A DNA stretch of 64,000 nt from Algoriphagus lutimaris (GCF_017051705.1 NZ_JAFIDJ010000002.1:268384-332383), one strand, 5' to 3'; positions 1 through 8,175 are shown, numbered from the stretch's first letter. Program-made: numbers and translations. The notes: generated by a model from the sequence alone, not told the origin.

Positions 1-335
1 AACGGCTACTGATTCTGACCAACCTGATAAAAAAGGGGATTTGATTGACGATTCAACTGCACCATCAGACAAAACAGATGCACCACCAAGTGATACTGAA
101 AACAAGCATTCTGAGGAAGATCAATCAGATATAAATAAGGATACAGCTAATCAATTAATGGTAGAATCAGCAACAGAAGAGGACTCATCCGTTAATAAAG
201 ATAAAACGGCTACTGATTCTGACCAACCTGATAAAAAAGGGGATTTGATTGACGATTCAACTGCACCATCAGACAAAACAGATGCACCACCAAGTGATAC
301 TGAAAACAAGCATTCTGAGGAAGATCAATCAGATA
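1..335 (+). repeat. 204-bp in-frame tandem repeat
   Basis: Bases 1-131 and 205-335 are identical; the first difference is t132 versus c336. The period is 204 bp, exactly 68 codons. More copies may lie left of the window. Near-perfect identity at the DNA level points to recent duplication or ongoing homogenisation. Confidence 0.9.
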
Positions 336-418
336 CAAATCAAGAAGTAAAAAAAGCAAAAGCTAAAGACCCGATTTCTGGTAACAAAAATGGTACTCTC
401 CCAATTTTTCCAGAATAA
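2..418 (+). CDS. C-terminal part of an acidic repeat protein
   Basis: The reading frame is open from the window edge, so the true start lies upstream. The visible 138 residues are extremely hydrophilic (Asp, Glu, Ser, Thr, Lys, Pro), with no membrane segment and no recognisable catalytic motif, and look intrinsically disordered. They contain two copies of a 68-residue unit that starts TATDSDQPDKKGDLIDDST; the second copy runs into a short unique tail ending in LPIFPE. I do not recognise the family. It could be the disordered tail of a mobilisation or surface protein, but nothing in the visible part shows this. Confidence 0.6.
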   Translation, partial: TATDSDQPDKKGDLIDDSTAPSDKTDAPPSDTENKHSEEDQSDINKDTANQLMVESATEEDSSVNKDKTATDSDQPDKKGDLIDDSTAPSDKTDAPPSDTENKHSEEDQSDTNQEVKKAKAKDPISGNKNGTLPIFPE

Positions 419-621
419 ATAAAACCAGTTTGTAAAGCCTATTATCATTTATCTGCTTAACATAAATTAGAATGTAATCATTAATAGGTATTAGTTAAGC
501 AATTTTAGTGAGTTTAATGTAATGGTATTAATACTGGAGATTGCACTGAGAAAAATAAGTTTATGATTTAACCGTACTCATTTATGTGCTAAACAATGGA
601 AAATCAGAAATATGAAAGCTA

Positions 622-2475
622 ATGAGTAAACTAAGCAATAAAATTGAAGCCCACGACCGATCTATTTCAGAAGTATTGGACGATAAAAAGTATACAGTAG
701 ATTACTTTCAGCGTGAATACAAATGGGAAGAACGGCACATTGAACAATTGGTTTCTGACTTAACTTCTTCATTCCTGAATGAATACAAGCCTGAGCACAA
801 AAGAAAAGATATAGAGAACTATAATTCCTACTATTTGGGTCCTTTTGTAGTGAGTGTCAAAGATGGACAACGCAGTATTATTGATGGACAACAACGACTC
901 ACATCTCTTACTTTACTTCTGATCTACTTGAACAACCTTCAAAAAGAACTTGGAATAAATGAAAAATTAGAATCCCTCATATTTTCAGAGAAGTACGGCG
1001 AAATGTCCTTCAATATTCAAGTAGATGAACGCATTGCCTGTATGGAATCACTTTTTAAGTCAGGCGAATATGAACAAAAAGAAACGGATGACGAGTCTAC
1101 GTTAAATATGGCAAGTCGCTATACTGATATAGAAAATGCTTTTCCGGAAGAAATAAAAAATAGTGTGCTTCCCTTCTTTATTGATTGGTTGAAATACAAT
1201 GTTGTGTTAGTGGAGATCATTGCCTATTCAGATGAGAACGCCTACACTATTTTTGAAACAATGAATGACCGGGGTCTAAATCTTACCCCAACAGAAATGC
1301 TAAAAGGCTTCATTCTATCGAAATTTGAAGACAGTAAAAAGCGTCAAAAAGCAAATGAACTTTGGAAATTATCTATGCAGGATCTTCATGCCTTTGATAA
1401 AGACGAGGATCAACGCTTTATACAAGCCTGGTTTAGAGCACAATATGCGGAAACCATCAGACCAGGAAAGGCGGGTTCAAAAAACGAAGATTTCGAGAAA
1501 ATAGGTACCAGGTTCCACAGTTGGTTCAGAGACAATTTAGACAAAGTTGATATCGAACAAGACGACTCAGAGGGATTTCAGCTTTTTATTGATCGGGACT
1601 TCAAATTCTTTTTTAATGCCTACAAGCACATTTTATCGGCCGAACGTAAACTAAATGAAAAACTTCAACACGTTTTCTATATTAAAAGATGGGGTATTGC
1701 AAATTCGCTTAGTTATCCATTGCTACTTTCTTCATTGAAAACAACAGATAATTCTGAAATTGTAATGGAGAAAATAGATTTAGTCGCTAGATATATTGAA
1801 ACATTCGTTGTTCGAAGATCTGTAAACTTCAGGAAGTTTGCTTCAAGCTCCATTCGGTATACTATGTACACTTTAGCTAAAGAAATTAGGAGAACCGAAG
1901 TACACGAACTCAAAGCTGTATTAAAGAGAAAATTGAATGAAATGGAGGAATCTTGGACAGGTGTTCAAAATTTCCGTTTGCACGGTCAAAATAGGGTTTT
2001 TGTGAAGTTCTTACTTTCAAGAATTACATCCTATGTGGAACAGCAATCAGGTTTCAATTCATCATTTGAAAAATACTATCATAATCCAGGAGGAAAATCC
2101 TTCGAAGTAGAGCACATCTGGGCAGACAAATATTTCAACCACCAAGATGAATTTGAACAAGAATACGAATTTCAAGAATATCGTAATAGAATTGGTGCCC
2201 TGGTGCTTTTACCAAGAGGAACAAATCAATCTTTCGGTGCAAAACCATATAGTAAGAAGTTGAGTCATTATATTAAAGAAAATTTGTTGGTTCAAAGTCT
2301 TTGCCCGCTTACATATCAGAACAACCCAAATTTCATTTCGATGAAGAATAAATTAGCCCTCCCCTTCAAGGCTCATGAAGAATTTAAAAAGGCTGACATC
2401 TCAGATAGACAAAAGCTGTATCAGGCCATCTGCGAATCAATTTGGGGTATAGAAATTTATTTTTATGAGAATTAA
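622..2475 (+). CDS. DUF262/DUF1524 GmrSD-like nuclease
   Basis: The 617-residue protein has the two-part layout of GmrSD-type (type IV) restriction enzymes in one chain. The N-terminal DUF262 (ParB-like) part shows Q30-R-E-Y-K-W, YYLGPFVV at 70-77 and the DGQQR motif at 88-92; in this family that half binds and hydrolyses nucleotide. The C-terminal DUF1524 part has an HNH-like nuclease signature: EVEHIW with E497 and H498, then N522 in NRIGALVLLP and N535 in TNQSF. All expected key residues are present, so the protein looks intact. The ATG at 622 has no upstream in-frame rival. The last 11 bp overlap the ATPase gene, so the two are probably translated together. No methyltransferase lies nearby, as expected for modification-dependent or abortive defence. 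The target is unknown. Confidence 0.85.
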   Translation: MSKLSNKIEAHDRSISEVLDDKKYTVDYFQREYKWEERHIEQLVSDLTSSFLNEYKPEHKRKDIENYNSYYLGPFVVSVKDGQRSIIDGQQRLTSLTLLLIYLNNLQKELGINEKLESLIFSEKYGEMSFNIQVDERIACMESLFKSGEYEQKETDDESTLNMASRYTDIENAFPEEIKNSVLPFFIDWLKYNVVLVEIIAYSDENAYTIFETMNDRGLNLTPTEMLKGFILSKFEDSKKRQKANELWKLSMQDLHAFDKDEDQRFIQAWFRAQYAETIRPGKAGSKNEDFEKIGTRFHSWFRDNLDKVDIEQDDSEGFQLFIDRDFKFFFNAYKHILSAERKLNEKLQHVFYIKRWGIANSLSYPLLLSSLKTTDNSEIVMEKIDLVARYIETFVVRRSVNFRKFASSSIRYTMYTLAKEIRRTEVHELKAVLKRKLNEMEESWTGVQNFRLHGQNRVFVKFLLSRITSYVEQQSGFNSSFEKYYHNPGGKSFEVEHIWADKYFNHQDEFEQEYEFQEYRNRIGALVLLPRGTNQSFGAKPYSKKLSHYIKENLLVQSLCPLTYQNNPNFISMKNKLALPFKAHEEFKKADISDRQKLYQAICESIWGIEIYFYEN

Positions 2476-3970
2476 AAAAGTTGAAATAAAGGATTACAAA
2501 GCATTTTACGGTAAGAATGAGTTCAGTGTAGATGGTAAAAACCTGTTTATCTATGGTGAAAATGGTAGTGGTAAGAGTTCTTTTTACTATGCTTTAAAAG
2601 ATTTTTTCCAGTCTTCGACTGAGGTCTTAAATTACAATGAAACCGAAAACATTTTCCTTACAAAAGCTCAAAAAGGTAAAGGCTATATCGAAGTAACCTT
2701 CAATCCTGATAAGGATGGAACAGCTTCCGATAAAAAATATTTTTTAAAGAAAAGCTCGAAAAACACCTATGTAGCAGGAGATACAAGTATTAGGGATGCT
2801 ATCAAGCTAAAAAGCTTCCTTACTTATAAACACCTTCTAGGTATTCATTCGATCAAAAAGGATAAGGAAATAGACCTATTCGATTTGCTGGTAAAAGGAG
2901 TACTAAAGCATTTTAAAAGTATAGCTATTACTGGCAGTAAAGAATTAGGAGAGCTTTGGGAAGATGTTGAAAAAGCAATATCCAAACAAACTGAAGGAAC
3001 GGCTTACAATATCACTCAAAAGAAAACTGATGTTCAAAAGACAATCAACGTTTTTGATACAGCATTCAAGAAACTCTTTGCTGAAAATAGTATTGAAAAC
3101 ATTCTAAAATACGCCCAACCTATTTTGGACAAATTTGGCCACAACATTGAATTGAAACTAAATTACACCCAAGCAAAGCCAACACTAGATTACAAATCGG
3201 TTGAACGCAATCATGTTAGAGTCAAGATCAAATTTCTAGGCAAAGAGATTGATAAACCGCATATATTTCTGAATGAAGCAAGACTTTCTGCAATTGCCAT
3301 TTCTATTTACCTCGGAATGGTAAAAAGGCATATTCAGGGAATACCTTGCAAGGTTCTATTTCTGGATGACATCTTTATTGGTTTGGATATATCCAACAGA
3401 TTACCGCTATTAGAAATACTCAGAACGGACTTTACCAACTATCAGGTATTTATCACTACTTACGACAAGCCGTGGTATGAATTTGTAAAAACCAATTATT
3501 TACACAATAACAATAACTGGAAATGCTTTGAGATTTATGCAGGTCGATCCAAAAAGGGATTCACAATTCCAGTAGTAAAGGAAATAAAAGCCCGAGGAAA
3601 TAATGACCATTTAGATTACTACATTCAAAAGGGAGAGAATTATCATAATTCTGGAGACAATAAAGCTGCGGGGGTCTATTTGCGTTCAGCGTTTGAAGCA
3701 ATTTTAAAGCAATTCTGCTTTGGAAAAGTTACTGTGAAATTTGTGGTGGATCAAAGTAAACTTACAGCAAATGATTTTTGGACTGCCACAAAAAACCATA
3801 GCACTGCAAATACAAGATTAACACAACCAACAGTGAGTGAAATTGATAATCTCATCCCTTTGGTCTTGAACCCTCTCAATCATAATGACATTAACAAAAA
3901 CGAACACAGCATTGAGATAGGAAGAACGATTAGAGTACTTAAAACCTTAAAAACAGAACTTAGGGTTTAA
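2465..3970 (+). CDS. SMC/RecF-like AAA ATPase, nuclease partner
   Basis: This 501-residue protein starts with a RecF/SMC-type N-terminal strand pattern and Walker A GENGSGKSS (31-39). An ABC-signature-like stretch LNEARLSAIAISIYLG (269-284), Walker B LFLDDIFIGLD (298-308) and an H-loop position TTYD (331-334) follow. The middle (about 140-230) is helical but short, so there is no long SMC coiled coil. Residues 380-501 form a separate helical domain (YIQKGENYHNSGDNKAAGVY, then NPLNHND) that looks HEPN- or DUF4145-like; that assignment is tentative. The start codon lies inside the nuclease gene. ATPase-HNH pairs are a recurring defence design (Septu, for example), but here the partner is DUF262/DUF1524. 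Inferred role: sensing or gating the nuclease. Confidence 0.8.
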   Translation: MRIKKVEIKDYKAFYGKNEFSVDGKNLFIYGENGSGKSSFYYALKDFFQSSTEVLNYNETENIFLTKAQKGKGYIEVTFNPDKDGTASDKKYFLKKSSKNTYVAGDTSIRDAIKLKSFLTYKHLLGIHSIKKDKEIDLFDLLVKGVLKHFKSIAITGSKELGELWEDVEKAISKQTEGTAYNITQKKTDVQKTINVFDTAFKKLFAENSIENILKYAQPILDKFGHNIELKLNYTQAKPTLDYKSVERNHVRVKIKFLGKEIDKPHIFLNEARLSAIAISIYLGMVKRHIQGIPCKVLFLDDIFIGLDISNRLPLLEILRTDFTNYQVFITTYDKPWYEFVKTNYLHNNNNWKCFEIYAGRSKKGFTIPVVKEIKARGNNDHLDYYIQKGENYHNSGDNKAAGVYLRSAFEAILKQFCFGKVTVKFVVDQSKLTANDFWTATKNHSTANTRLTQPTVSEIDNLIPLVLNPLNHNDINKNEHSIEIGRTIRVLKTLKTELRV

Positions 3971-3976
3971 AAGCTT

Positions 3977-4019
3977 ATAATCAGATTTATAGTTATTTTT
4001 AGTAAACCAATCTGATTAT
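3977..4019. promoter_or_regulatory. 11-bp inverted repeat over a start codon
   Basis: ATAATCAGATT (3977-3987) and its perfect complement AATCTGATTAT (4009-4019) are separated by 21 AT-rich bases. The right arm includes the first two bases of the terminase-like gene's ATG. It could be an operator or an RNA hairpin that hides the start codon. There is no T-tract, so it does not look like a terminator for the ATPase gene. Confidence 0.5.
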
Positions 4020-4479
4020 GAAACAATCATCTAAAATCAATTGCGAGGAGTCACATCTTTCCGACAAGGAACTAAGATTTGCCAATTATTACTTAGGCGA
4101 AGCAAATTTAAACGCTACAGAAGCAGCCAAACTTGCAGGATACAGCCCAAATACTGCACGACAACAAGGCTCTAGGATGTTGACAAATGTTAACATTAAA
4201 AAATACATTCAATCCAAATCCTCCGAAATACTAGAAAGTATAGGAGTCACCCAAGAAAAGGTTTTAGCAGAAATCGTAAAAATTGCATTCGCTGATATTA
4301 CTGATTTTTTTAATGATGATTGGAGCCTTAAACAAGTAAGCGAAATTCCAAAAGAAAAATCTGCAGCAATAAAATCTCTGAGAAAAACTGAAACAGGTGT
4401 TTCAATCCTAATTCATGATAAAGAAAAAGCTCTTTCACTTCTTTGGGAATTGGTAAAAGATGATGCCCCAACCCGATAA
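4018..4479 (+). CDS. Phage terminase small subunit-like protein
   Basis: The 153-residue protein matches the terminase small-subunit layout (Terminase_2 type). An N-terminal helix-turn-helix reads NATEAAKLAGYSPNTARQQG at about 29-48, then a central helix pair (VTQEKVLAEIVKIAFADITDFF), then a short C-terminal part ending in a KEKALSLLWELV helix. In phages this subunit recognises the packaging site and works with the large terminase ATPase. Here there is no large terminase, portal or capsid gene, so it is an orphan, either a prophage relic or a DNA-binding protein reused by the element. It follows the ATPase gene by 47 bp and carries its own inverted repeat at the start codon. Confidence 0.75.
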   Translation: MKQSSKINCEESHLSDKELRFANYYLGEANLNATEAAKLAGYSPNTARQQGSRMLTNVNIKKYIQSKSSEILESIGVTQEKVLAEIVKIAFADITDFFNDDWSLKQVSEIPKEKSAAIKSLRKTETGVSILIHDKEKALSLLWELVKDDAPTR

Positions 4480-4480
4480 A

Positions 4481-4501
4481 GTGTACCCCAGAGTGTACCC
4501 C
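4481..4501 (+). repeat. Paired GTGTACCCC direct repeats
   Basis: GTGTACCCC occurs at 4481-4489 and 4493-4501, spaced 12 bp start to start, just outside the tRNA 3' flank. Short direct repeats at this position are typical of integrase arm sites or attachment-site flanks, but no integrase is visible and the role is inferred. Confidence 0.35.
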
Positions 4502-4510
4502 AAAAAAAGA

Positions 4511-4541
4511 AAACCCCAAATACTGAACGTATAAGGGGTTT
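4511..4541 (-). terminator. Terminator of the initiator tRNA
   Basis: On the minus strand AAACCCC pairs with GGGGTTT across a 17-nt loop, followed by a run of T (TTTTCTTTTTTT). It lies 5 bp beyond the tRNA 3' end. Confidence 0.6.
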
Positions 4542-4545
4542 TTAG

Positions 4546-4618
<73 letters not shown>

Positions 4619-4637
4619 ATATGTCTTTTGCTTGATT

Positions 4638-4687
4638 GAGCTCTACGAGCTACCTCCCGATAGCTATCGTGGATGCTCCATCTCGCG
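4638..4687 (-). pseudogene. Broken 5'-half copy of the initiator tRNA
   Basis: On the minus strand the segment matches the tRNA 5' half and its flank (ATATCGCG-a-GATGGAGCA, then GGTAGCTCGT). In place of the D-loop bases it carries an insert with the 12-bp palindrome CGATAGCTATCG (4658-4669). The anticodon and 3' half are missing. It lies between the tRNA promoter and the functional tRNA, so it would be transcribed in the precursor 5' leader. Confidence 0.7.
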
Positions 4688-4752
4688 ATATATTTTTAAG
4701 CTTTAAAGCTAATTATTCTGTTCTGAATCTGCCCTTGTGGCGAATTGTGATA

Positions 4753-4783
4753 CAAAAGTAGTGGTTTAAATTTCAAATGCAAA
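4753..4783 (-). promoter_or_regulatory. Bacteroidota-type promoter for the tRNA
   Basis: On the minus strand a -33 TTTG (4780-4783) is followed after 19 nt by the -7 box TACTTTTG (4753-4760). This matches the Bacteroidota sigma consensus TTTG-N19-21-TAnnTTTG. The next gene on this strand is the tRNA, giving a leader of roughly 125-130 nt that contains the broken tRNA copy. Confidence 0.65.
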
Positions 4784-4978
4784 ATACCAAACCAAAAAAA
4801 ATTTGTAATAACTAGATTTCACCCTTTTTCCATCCAATTAAGATAAAAACAATTTCCCCCAAGCCCCTCAAGAGCAATCTGTTTAGCCATCCAGGAAAAA
4901 CTTCTTTAAATCTTTTAAAAATCACCAAATTTTATTTTGCTGAAAACCCAAAAACTCCTGTATTGTCTAAAAATCAAG

Positions 4979-4986
4979 TACCTTTG
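4979..4986 (+). promoter_or_regulatory. -7 box TACCTTTG before era
   Basis: TACCTTTG fits TAnnTTTG and ends 16 nt before the era ATG at 5003. No clear -33 TTTG stands at the usual distance. Confidence 0.5.
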
Positions 4987-5002
4987 TGGAAAATTTCTCA
5001 GA

Positions 5003-5896
5003 ATGACTCAAGAAAAACACCAAGCTGGATTTGTCAATATTATTGGCAAACCCAATGTAGGAAAATCTACATTGATGAATATCCTTGTTGGAGAAAGGCT
5101 TTCCATCATTTCCTCGAAAGCCCAAACTACCAGGCATAGAATCTTAGGCTTGACCAATTCTGAGAATTACCAAATTGTATTTTCTGATACTCCCGGGATG
5201 CTCAAGCCTCAGTATGAGCTACACAAAAACATGATGAGTTTTGTCAACATCTCCCTAGAAGATGCGGACATCATCTTGTTTGTCACGGACCTGTATGAAA
5301 CAGATGAGGAAATTGAGGAAGTGATTGAGAAAATCAATCAATCCGGAATCCCAGTCATCCTTGTGATCAATAAAATAGACCTAGCCAAAGAAGGTCAATT
5401 GGATACAGTTACTGAATACTGGACTTCCAGGATCAAATCTTCAGTAGTAATCCCGATTTCTGCCGGTGAGAAATTCAACACGGACAAAATTTTACAAGAA
5501 ATTCTAGCTAGACTACCTGAGCACCCGGCTTTTTACGATAAGGAGGAACTAACTGACCGCTCAGAAAGGTTCTTTGCCTCTGAGATTATCCGTGAGAAAA
5601 TCTTCAAAAACTATAAAAAAGAAATCCCTTACAGTTCCGAGGTAAACATTGAAGAATTTCATGTAAAGAATAAAATCATCCGAATCCGAGCGACCATTTA
5701 CGTAGAAAGAGATAGTCAAAAAGGGATTATCATCGGTGAAAAAGGGAAAGCTCTTAAAAAAGTAGGAATTGAAGCGAGAGAGGAGCTAGAAAAATTCTTT
5801 GGCAAGCAAGTCATGCTCGAAACCTTTGTGAAGGTGGAGTCAGACTGGAGAAAAAATAAATTGAAACTGAAAAAATTTGGGTACGACCCAACTTGA
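5003..5896 (+). CDS. era: GTPase Era
   Basis: Era is an essential GTPase that binds the 3' end of 16S rRNA and assists 30S subunit assembly. The 297-residue product has G1 GKPNVGKST (15-23), a G2-type TTRHR, G3 DTPGM and G4 NKID. Its C-terminal KH domain has the GEKG loop (GIIIGEKGKALKKVG). ATG 5003 is chosen over a more upstream in-frame start because MTQEKHQAGF is the normal Era N-terminus and the -7 box lies between the two. der follows 2 bp after the stop codon, so the two assembly GTPases are co-transcribed. Confidence 0.95.
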   Translation: MTQEKHQAGFVNIIGKPNVGKSTLMNILVGERLSIISSKAQTTRHRILGLTNSENYQIVFSDTPGMLKPQYELHKNMMSFVNISLEDADIILFVTDLYETDEEIEEVIEKINQSGIPVILVINKIDLAKEGQLDTVTEYWTSRIKSSVVIPISAGEKFNTDKILQEILARLPEHPAFYDKEELTDRSERFFASEIIREKIFKNYKKEIPYSSEVNIEEFHVKNKIIRIRATIYVERDSQKGIIIGEKGKALKKVGIEAREELEKFFGKQVMLETFVKVESDWRKNKLKLKKFGYDPT

Positions 5897-5898
5897 TT

Positions 5899-7212
5899 AT
5901 GGCAAATATTGTAGCAATTGTAGGTAGACCCAACGTAGGCAAGTCTACTTTATTTAATAGACTGGTAGAGGAGAGAAAAGCGATCGAGGACAACATGAGT
6001 GGTGTGACCCGAGATCGTCATTATGGCCATGCTCAATGGATCGGTAAATTTTTCTCAGTCATCGATACTGGCGGATATGTGACCGGTTCGGATGACATTT
6101 ACGAAGCTGAGATTAGAAAGCAAGTAAAACTTGCCGTAGAAGAATCAAATGTAATCCTATTTGTGGTGGATTGCCACGACGGATTAACTGATTTAGATAT
6201 GGAGTTTGCGAATGAACTGAGAGGTACGGAGAAGCCCATTTACATTGTAGCCAACAAAGCAGATAATCAAGACCTCAGCTTTATGTCTGCTGAGTTCTAT
6301 TCTTTAGGAATCAGTGACTTTGAGGTATTTCCAATTGCTGCTGCCAGTGGTAGCGGAACAGGAGATTTATTGGATAAGGTTGTCGAACATTTTGAAGATG
6401 AAGGAACAGAAGACCCAGATGCCGGCATCCCTAAAATCTCCATTCTAGGAAGGCCCAATGTGGGTAAATCTTCTTTCTTGAATGCCTTACTAGGAAAAGA
6501 AAGATCGATCGTCACCAATGAAGCAGGTACAACCAGGGATGCTATCCATACGAGGTACAAGCTTTTCGGCCAAGACTTTATCATCACTGATACTGCAGGG
6601 ATTCGGAAAAAAGCCAAAGTTCATGAAGACATTGAGTTTTATTCCGTGATGAGATCTTTGAGAACTTTGGAAGAATCCGATGTAATCATCGTCATGGTAG
6701 ATGCTACCAGAGGTTTAGAGGCTCAGGATATTAACTTGATTTCTTTAGGTATCAAAAATAATAAAGGTATCATGATCATGGTCAATAAATGGGATCTGAT
6801 TGAAAAGGACCATAAGACCATGAACAAAGTGAAGGAAGATATGCTGGAGCGCTTGGGAGAAAACAAGTGGATTCCAATAATTTTTACATCAGTGACAGAG
6901 AAGCAACGGATTTTTCAGGCGATTGAACTGGCAGTAAAAGTTTATGAAAACAAAACCCGGAAAGTACAGACTTCTAAACTGAATGATGTCATGCTTCCTG
7001 AAATAGAAAAATATCCTCCACCAGCATGGAAAGGGAAGTACATTAAAATTAAGTATGTCACGCAGTTACCGACCAAAAACCCTGTTTTTGCGTTCTTTTG
7101 CAACCTCCCTCAATACATCAAATCTCCTTACACGAGGTACTTGGAAAATCGTTTAAGAGAGAACTTTGAATTCGACGGAGTACCTGTAAAAATTATTTAT
7201 AAAAACAAGTAA
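5899..7212 (+). CDS. der: GTPase Der (EngA)
   Basis: Der is a double GTPase needed for 50S subunit maturation. The 437-residue protein has two G domains in tandem, with GRPNVGKST at 9-17 and GRPNVGKSS at 184-192, each followed by DTGG/DTAG and NKxD motifs. A C-terminal KH-like domain covers about 350-437. Length and order are standard. The ATG at 5899 lies 2 bp after the era stop; the in-frame TTG just upstream is unlikely to be used. Confidence 0.96.
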   Translation: MANIVAIVGRPNVGKSTLFNRLVEERKAIEDNMSGVTRDRHYGHAQWIGKFFSVIDTGGYVTGSDDIYEAEIRKQVKLAVEESNVILFVVDCHDGLTDLDMEFANELRGTEKPIYIVANKADNQDLSFMSAEFYSLGISDFEVFPIAAASGSGTGDLLDKVVEHFEDEGTEDPDAGIPKISILGRPNVGKSSFLNALLGKERSIVTNEAGTTRDAIHTRYKLFGQDFIITDTAGIRKKAKVHEDIEFYSVMRSLRTLEESDVIIVMVDATRGLEAQDINLISLGIKNNKGIMIMVNKWDLIEKDHKTMNKVKEDMLERLGENKWIPIIFTSVTEKQRIFQAIELAVKVYENKTRKVQTSKLNDVMLPEIEKYPPPAWKGKYIKIKYVTQLPTKNPVFAFFCNLPQYIKSPYTRYLENRLRENFEFDGVPVKIIYKNK

Positions 7213-7288
7213 AAAATATTTAAACGGTCTCTTGTTTAATTGCGAAATCCTATAATACTTTGTGCTGTAATTAAGAAAATCACAACAA

Positions 7289-7486
7289 ATGAAAAAAGTA
7301 TTTGCAATTTTCGCAATCTCCAGCGTAATGTTCGCTACTTCTTGCGGTAACAAAGAAGTGAAAGAAGAGACTGTAGAAGTAACTGAAACAGTAGAAACTG
7401 TTGAAGAAGAAGTGATCATTGAAGAGTCTACTTCTGACTCTACTGAAGTTGTAATCGTTGAAGAAACGGTTGAAGAAGTAAAATAA
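7289..7486 (+). CDS. Small acidic lipoprotein
   Basis: The product is 65 residues. A signal segment MKKVFAIFAISSVMFATSC ends in a lipobox-like ATSC with C19 as the lipid-attachment cysteine. The rest is nearly all Glu, Val and Thr (repeats of VEET/ETVE) and is strongly acidic. It stands alone, with a terminator just downstream. I know no function for it; similar small acidic lipoproteins are common in Cytophagales. Confidence 0.75.
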   Translation: MKKVFAIFAISSVMFATSCGNKEVKEETVEVTETVETVEEEVIIEESTSDSTEVVIVEETVEEVK

Positions 7487-7508
7487 AAGAAACCACTTCT
7501 TAAAATTG

Positions 7509-7539
7509 AGAGTCCTGAAATTTCGGGACTCTTTTTTTT
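7509..7539 (+). terminator. Rho-independent terminator
   Basis: AGAGTCCTG (7509-7517) pairs with CGGGACTCT (7524-7532, one G-T pair) around loop AAATTT, followed by eight T. It terminates the acidic lipoprotein gene and lies just before the SprT-like gene. Confidence 0.85.
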
Positions 7540-7551
7540 GTATTTTACGCC

Positions 7552-8175
7552 ATGCTTGCTCCCTCAAAATTGGAAGAAGTTTTTTCAAAACACCTACCTG
7601 CAAATGCGGTTAACCCTTGTCTTAAACTTTGGGAAGAAAAACCATTCCATTTTAAAATTACGTCTAGTAGAAAAACCAAACTCGGAGACTTTAGATACAG
7701 GAAGGACCAGCAGTTCCAGACCATTACTTTAAATGCTGATCTGAACCCTTACCAGTTTCTTTTAACTTTTGTCCATGAGGTAGCCCACTTACATGCATTT
7801 CAAAAATTCGGATATGCTATTGCCCCTCATGGGAGAGAATGGAAGTCTACGTTCCAACAACTTCTTTTTCCTTTTTTGATGGAAAATATCTTTCCGATAG
7901 ATATTCTAATTCCTCTCAAAAAACACATGAGAAACCCAAAGGCAAGTTCGGCTTCGGATCTGTTTTTGATGAAGGAAATGAGTAAATATGACAAGCATCT
8001 AACAGGAAATGCCACCTTCTTTTTATCTGACCTAAAACCAGGAAGTAACTTTACTATTTCTGGAAGAGTGTTCAGAAAAGGTGAAACTAGAAGAACACGA
8101 GTCCTTTGTGAGGAGGTGAATACTGGAAAAAAATACTTGATTGCTCAATTGGCAAAAATACAGCCGTTGGAATAG
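7552..8175 (+). CDS. SprT-like zinc metalloprotease
   Basis: The 207-residue protein has an N-terminal SprT-like fold with the zinc motif HEVAH (H75, E76, H79) and a likely third ligand H93 in PHGREWK. The C-terminal part (about 145-207) is a beta-rich extension (GSNFTISGRVFRKGETRRTR) of unknown role that replaces the Cys-rich zinc ribbon of some SprT proteins. In eukaryotes the SprT/Spartan family clears DNA-protein crosslinks; in bacteria the role is largely unproven. The gene converges with scpB. Confidence 0.85.
   Translation: MLAPSKLEEVFSKHLPANAVNPCLKLWEEKPFHFKITSSRKTKLGDFRYRKDQQFQTITLNADLNPYQFLLTFVHEVAHLHAFQKFGYAIAPHGREWKSTFQQLLFPFLMENIFPIDILIPLKKHMRNPKASSASDLFLMKEMSKYDKHLTGNATFFLSDLKPGSNFTISGRVFRKGETRRTRVLCEEVNTGKKYLIAQLAKIQPLE

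Larger units (their letters stand above)
1..4545. mobile_element. Candidate tRNA-associated genomic island (one end only)
   Basis: Seen: an orphan phage terminase small subunit, a restriction-like nuclease/ATPase pair and a repeat-rich acidic protein fill the DNA next to the 3' end of an initiator tRNA gene, and the region ends where conserved housekeeping genes (era, der) begin. Known: tyrosine integrases often insert elements at the 3' end of tRNA genes. Inferred: this is one end of an integrated element or a defence hotspot. No integrase is visible here and the other boundary lies outside the window, so the extent is a guess. Confidence 0.4.

Noticed and set aside
622-3970. Direct naming as Septu or as a standard type IV restriction system
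   Set aside because: Septu has no DUF262, and standard GmrSD has no such ATPase partner. Only the general type of architecture is shared.
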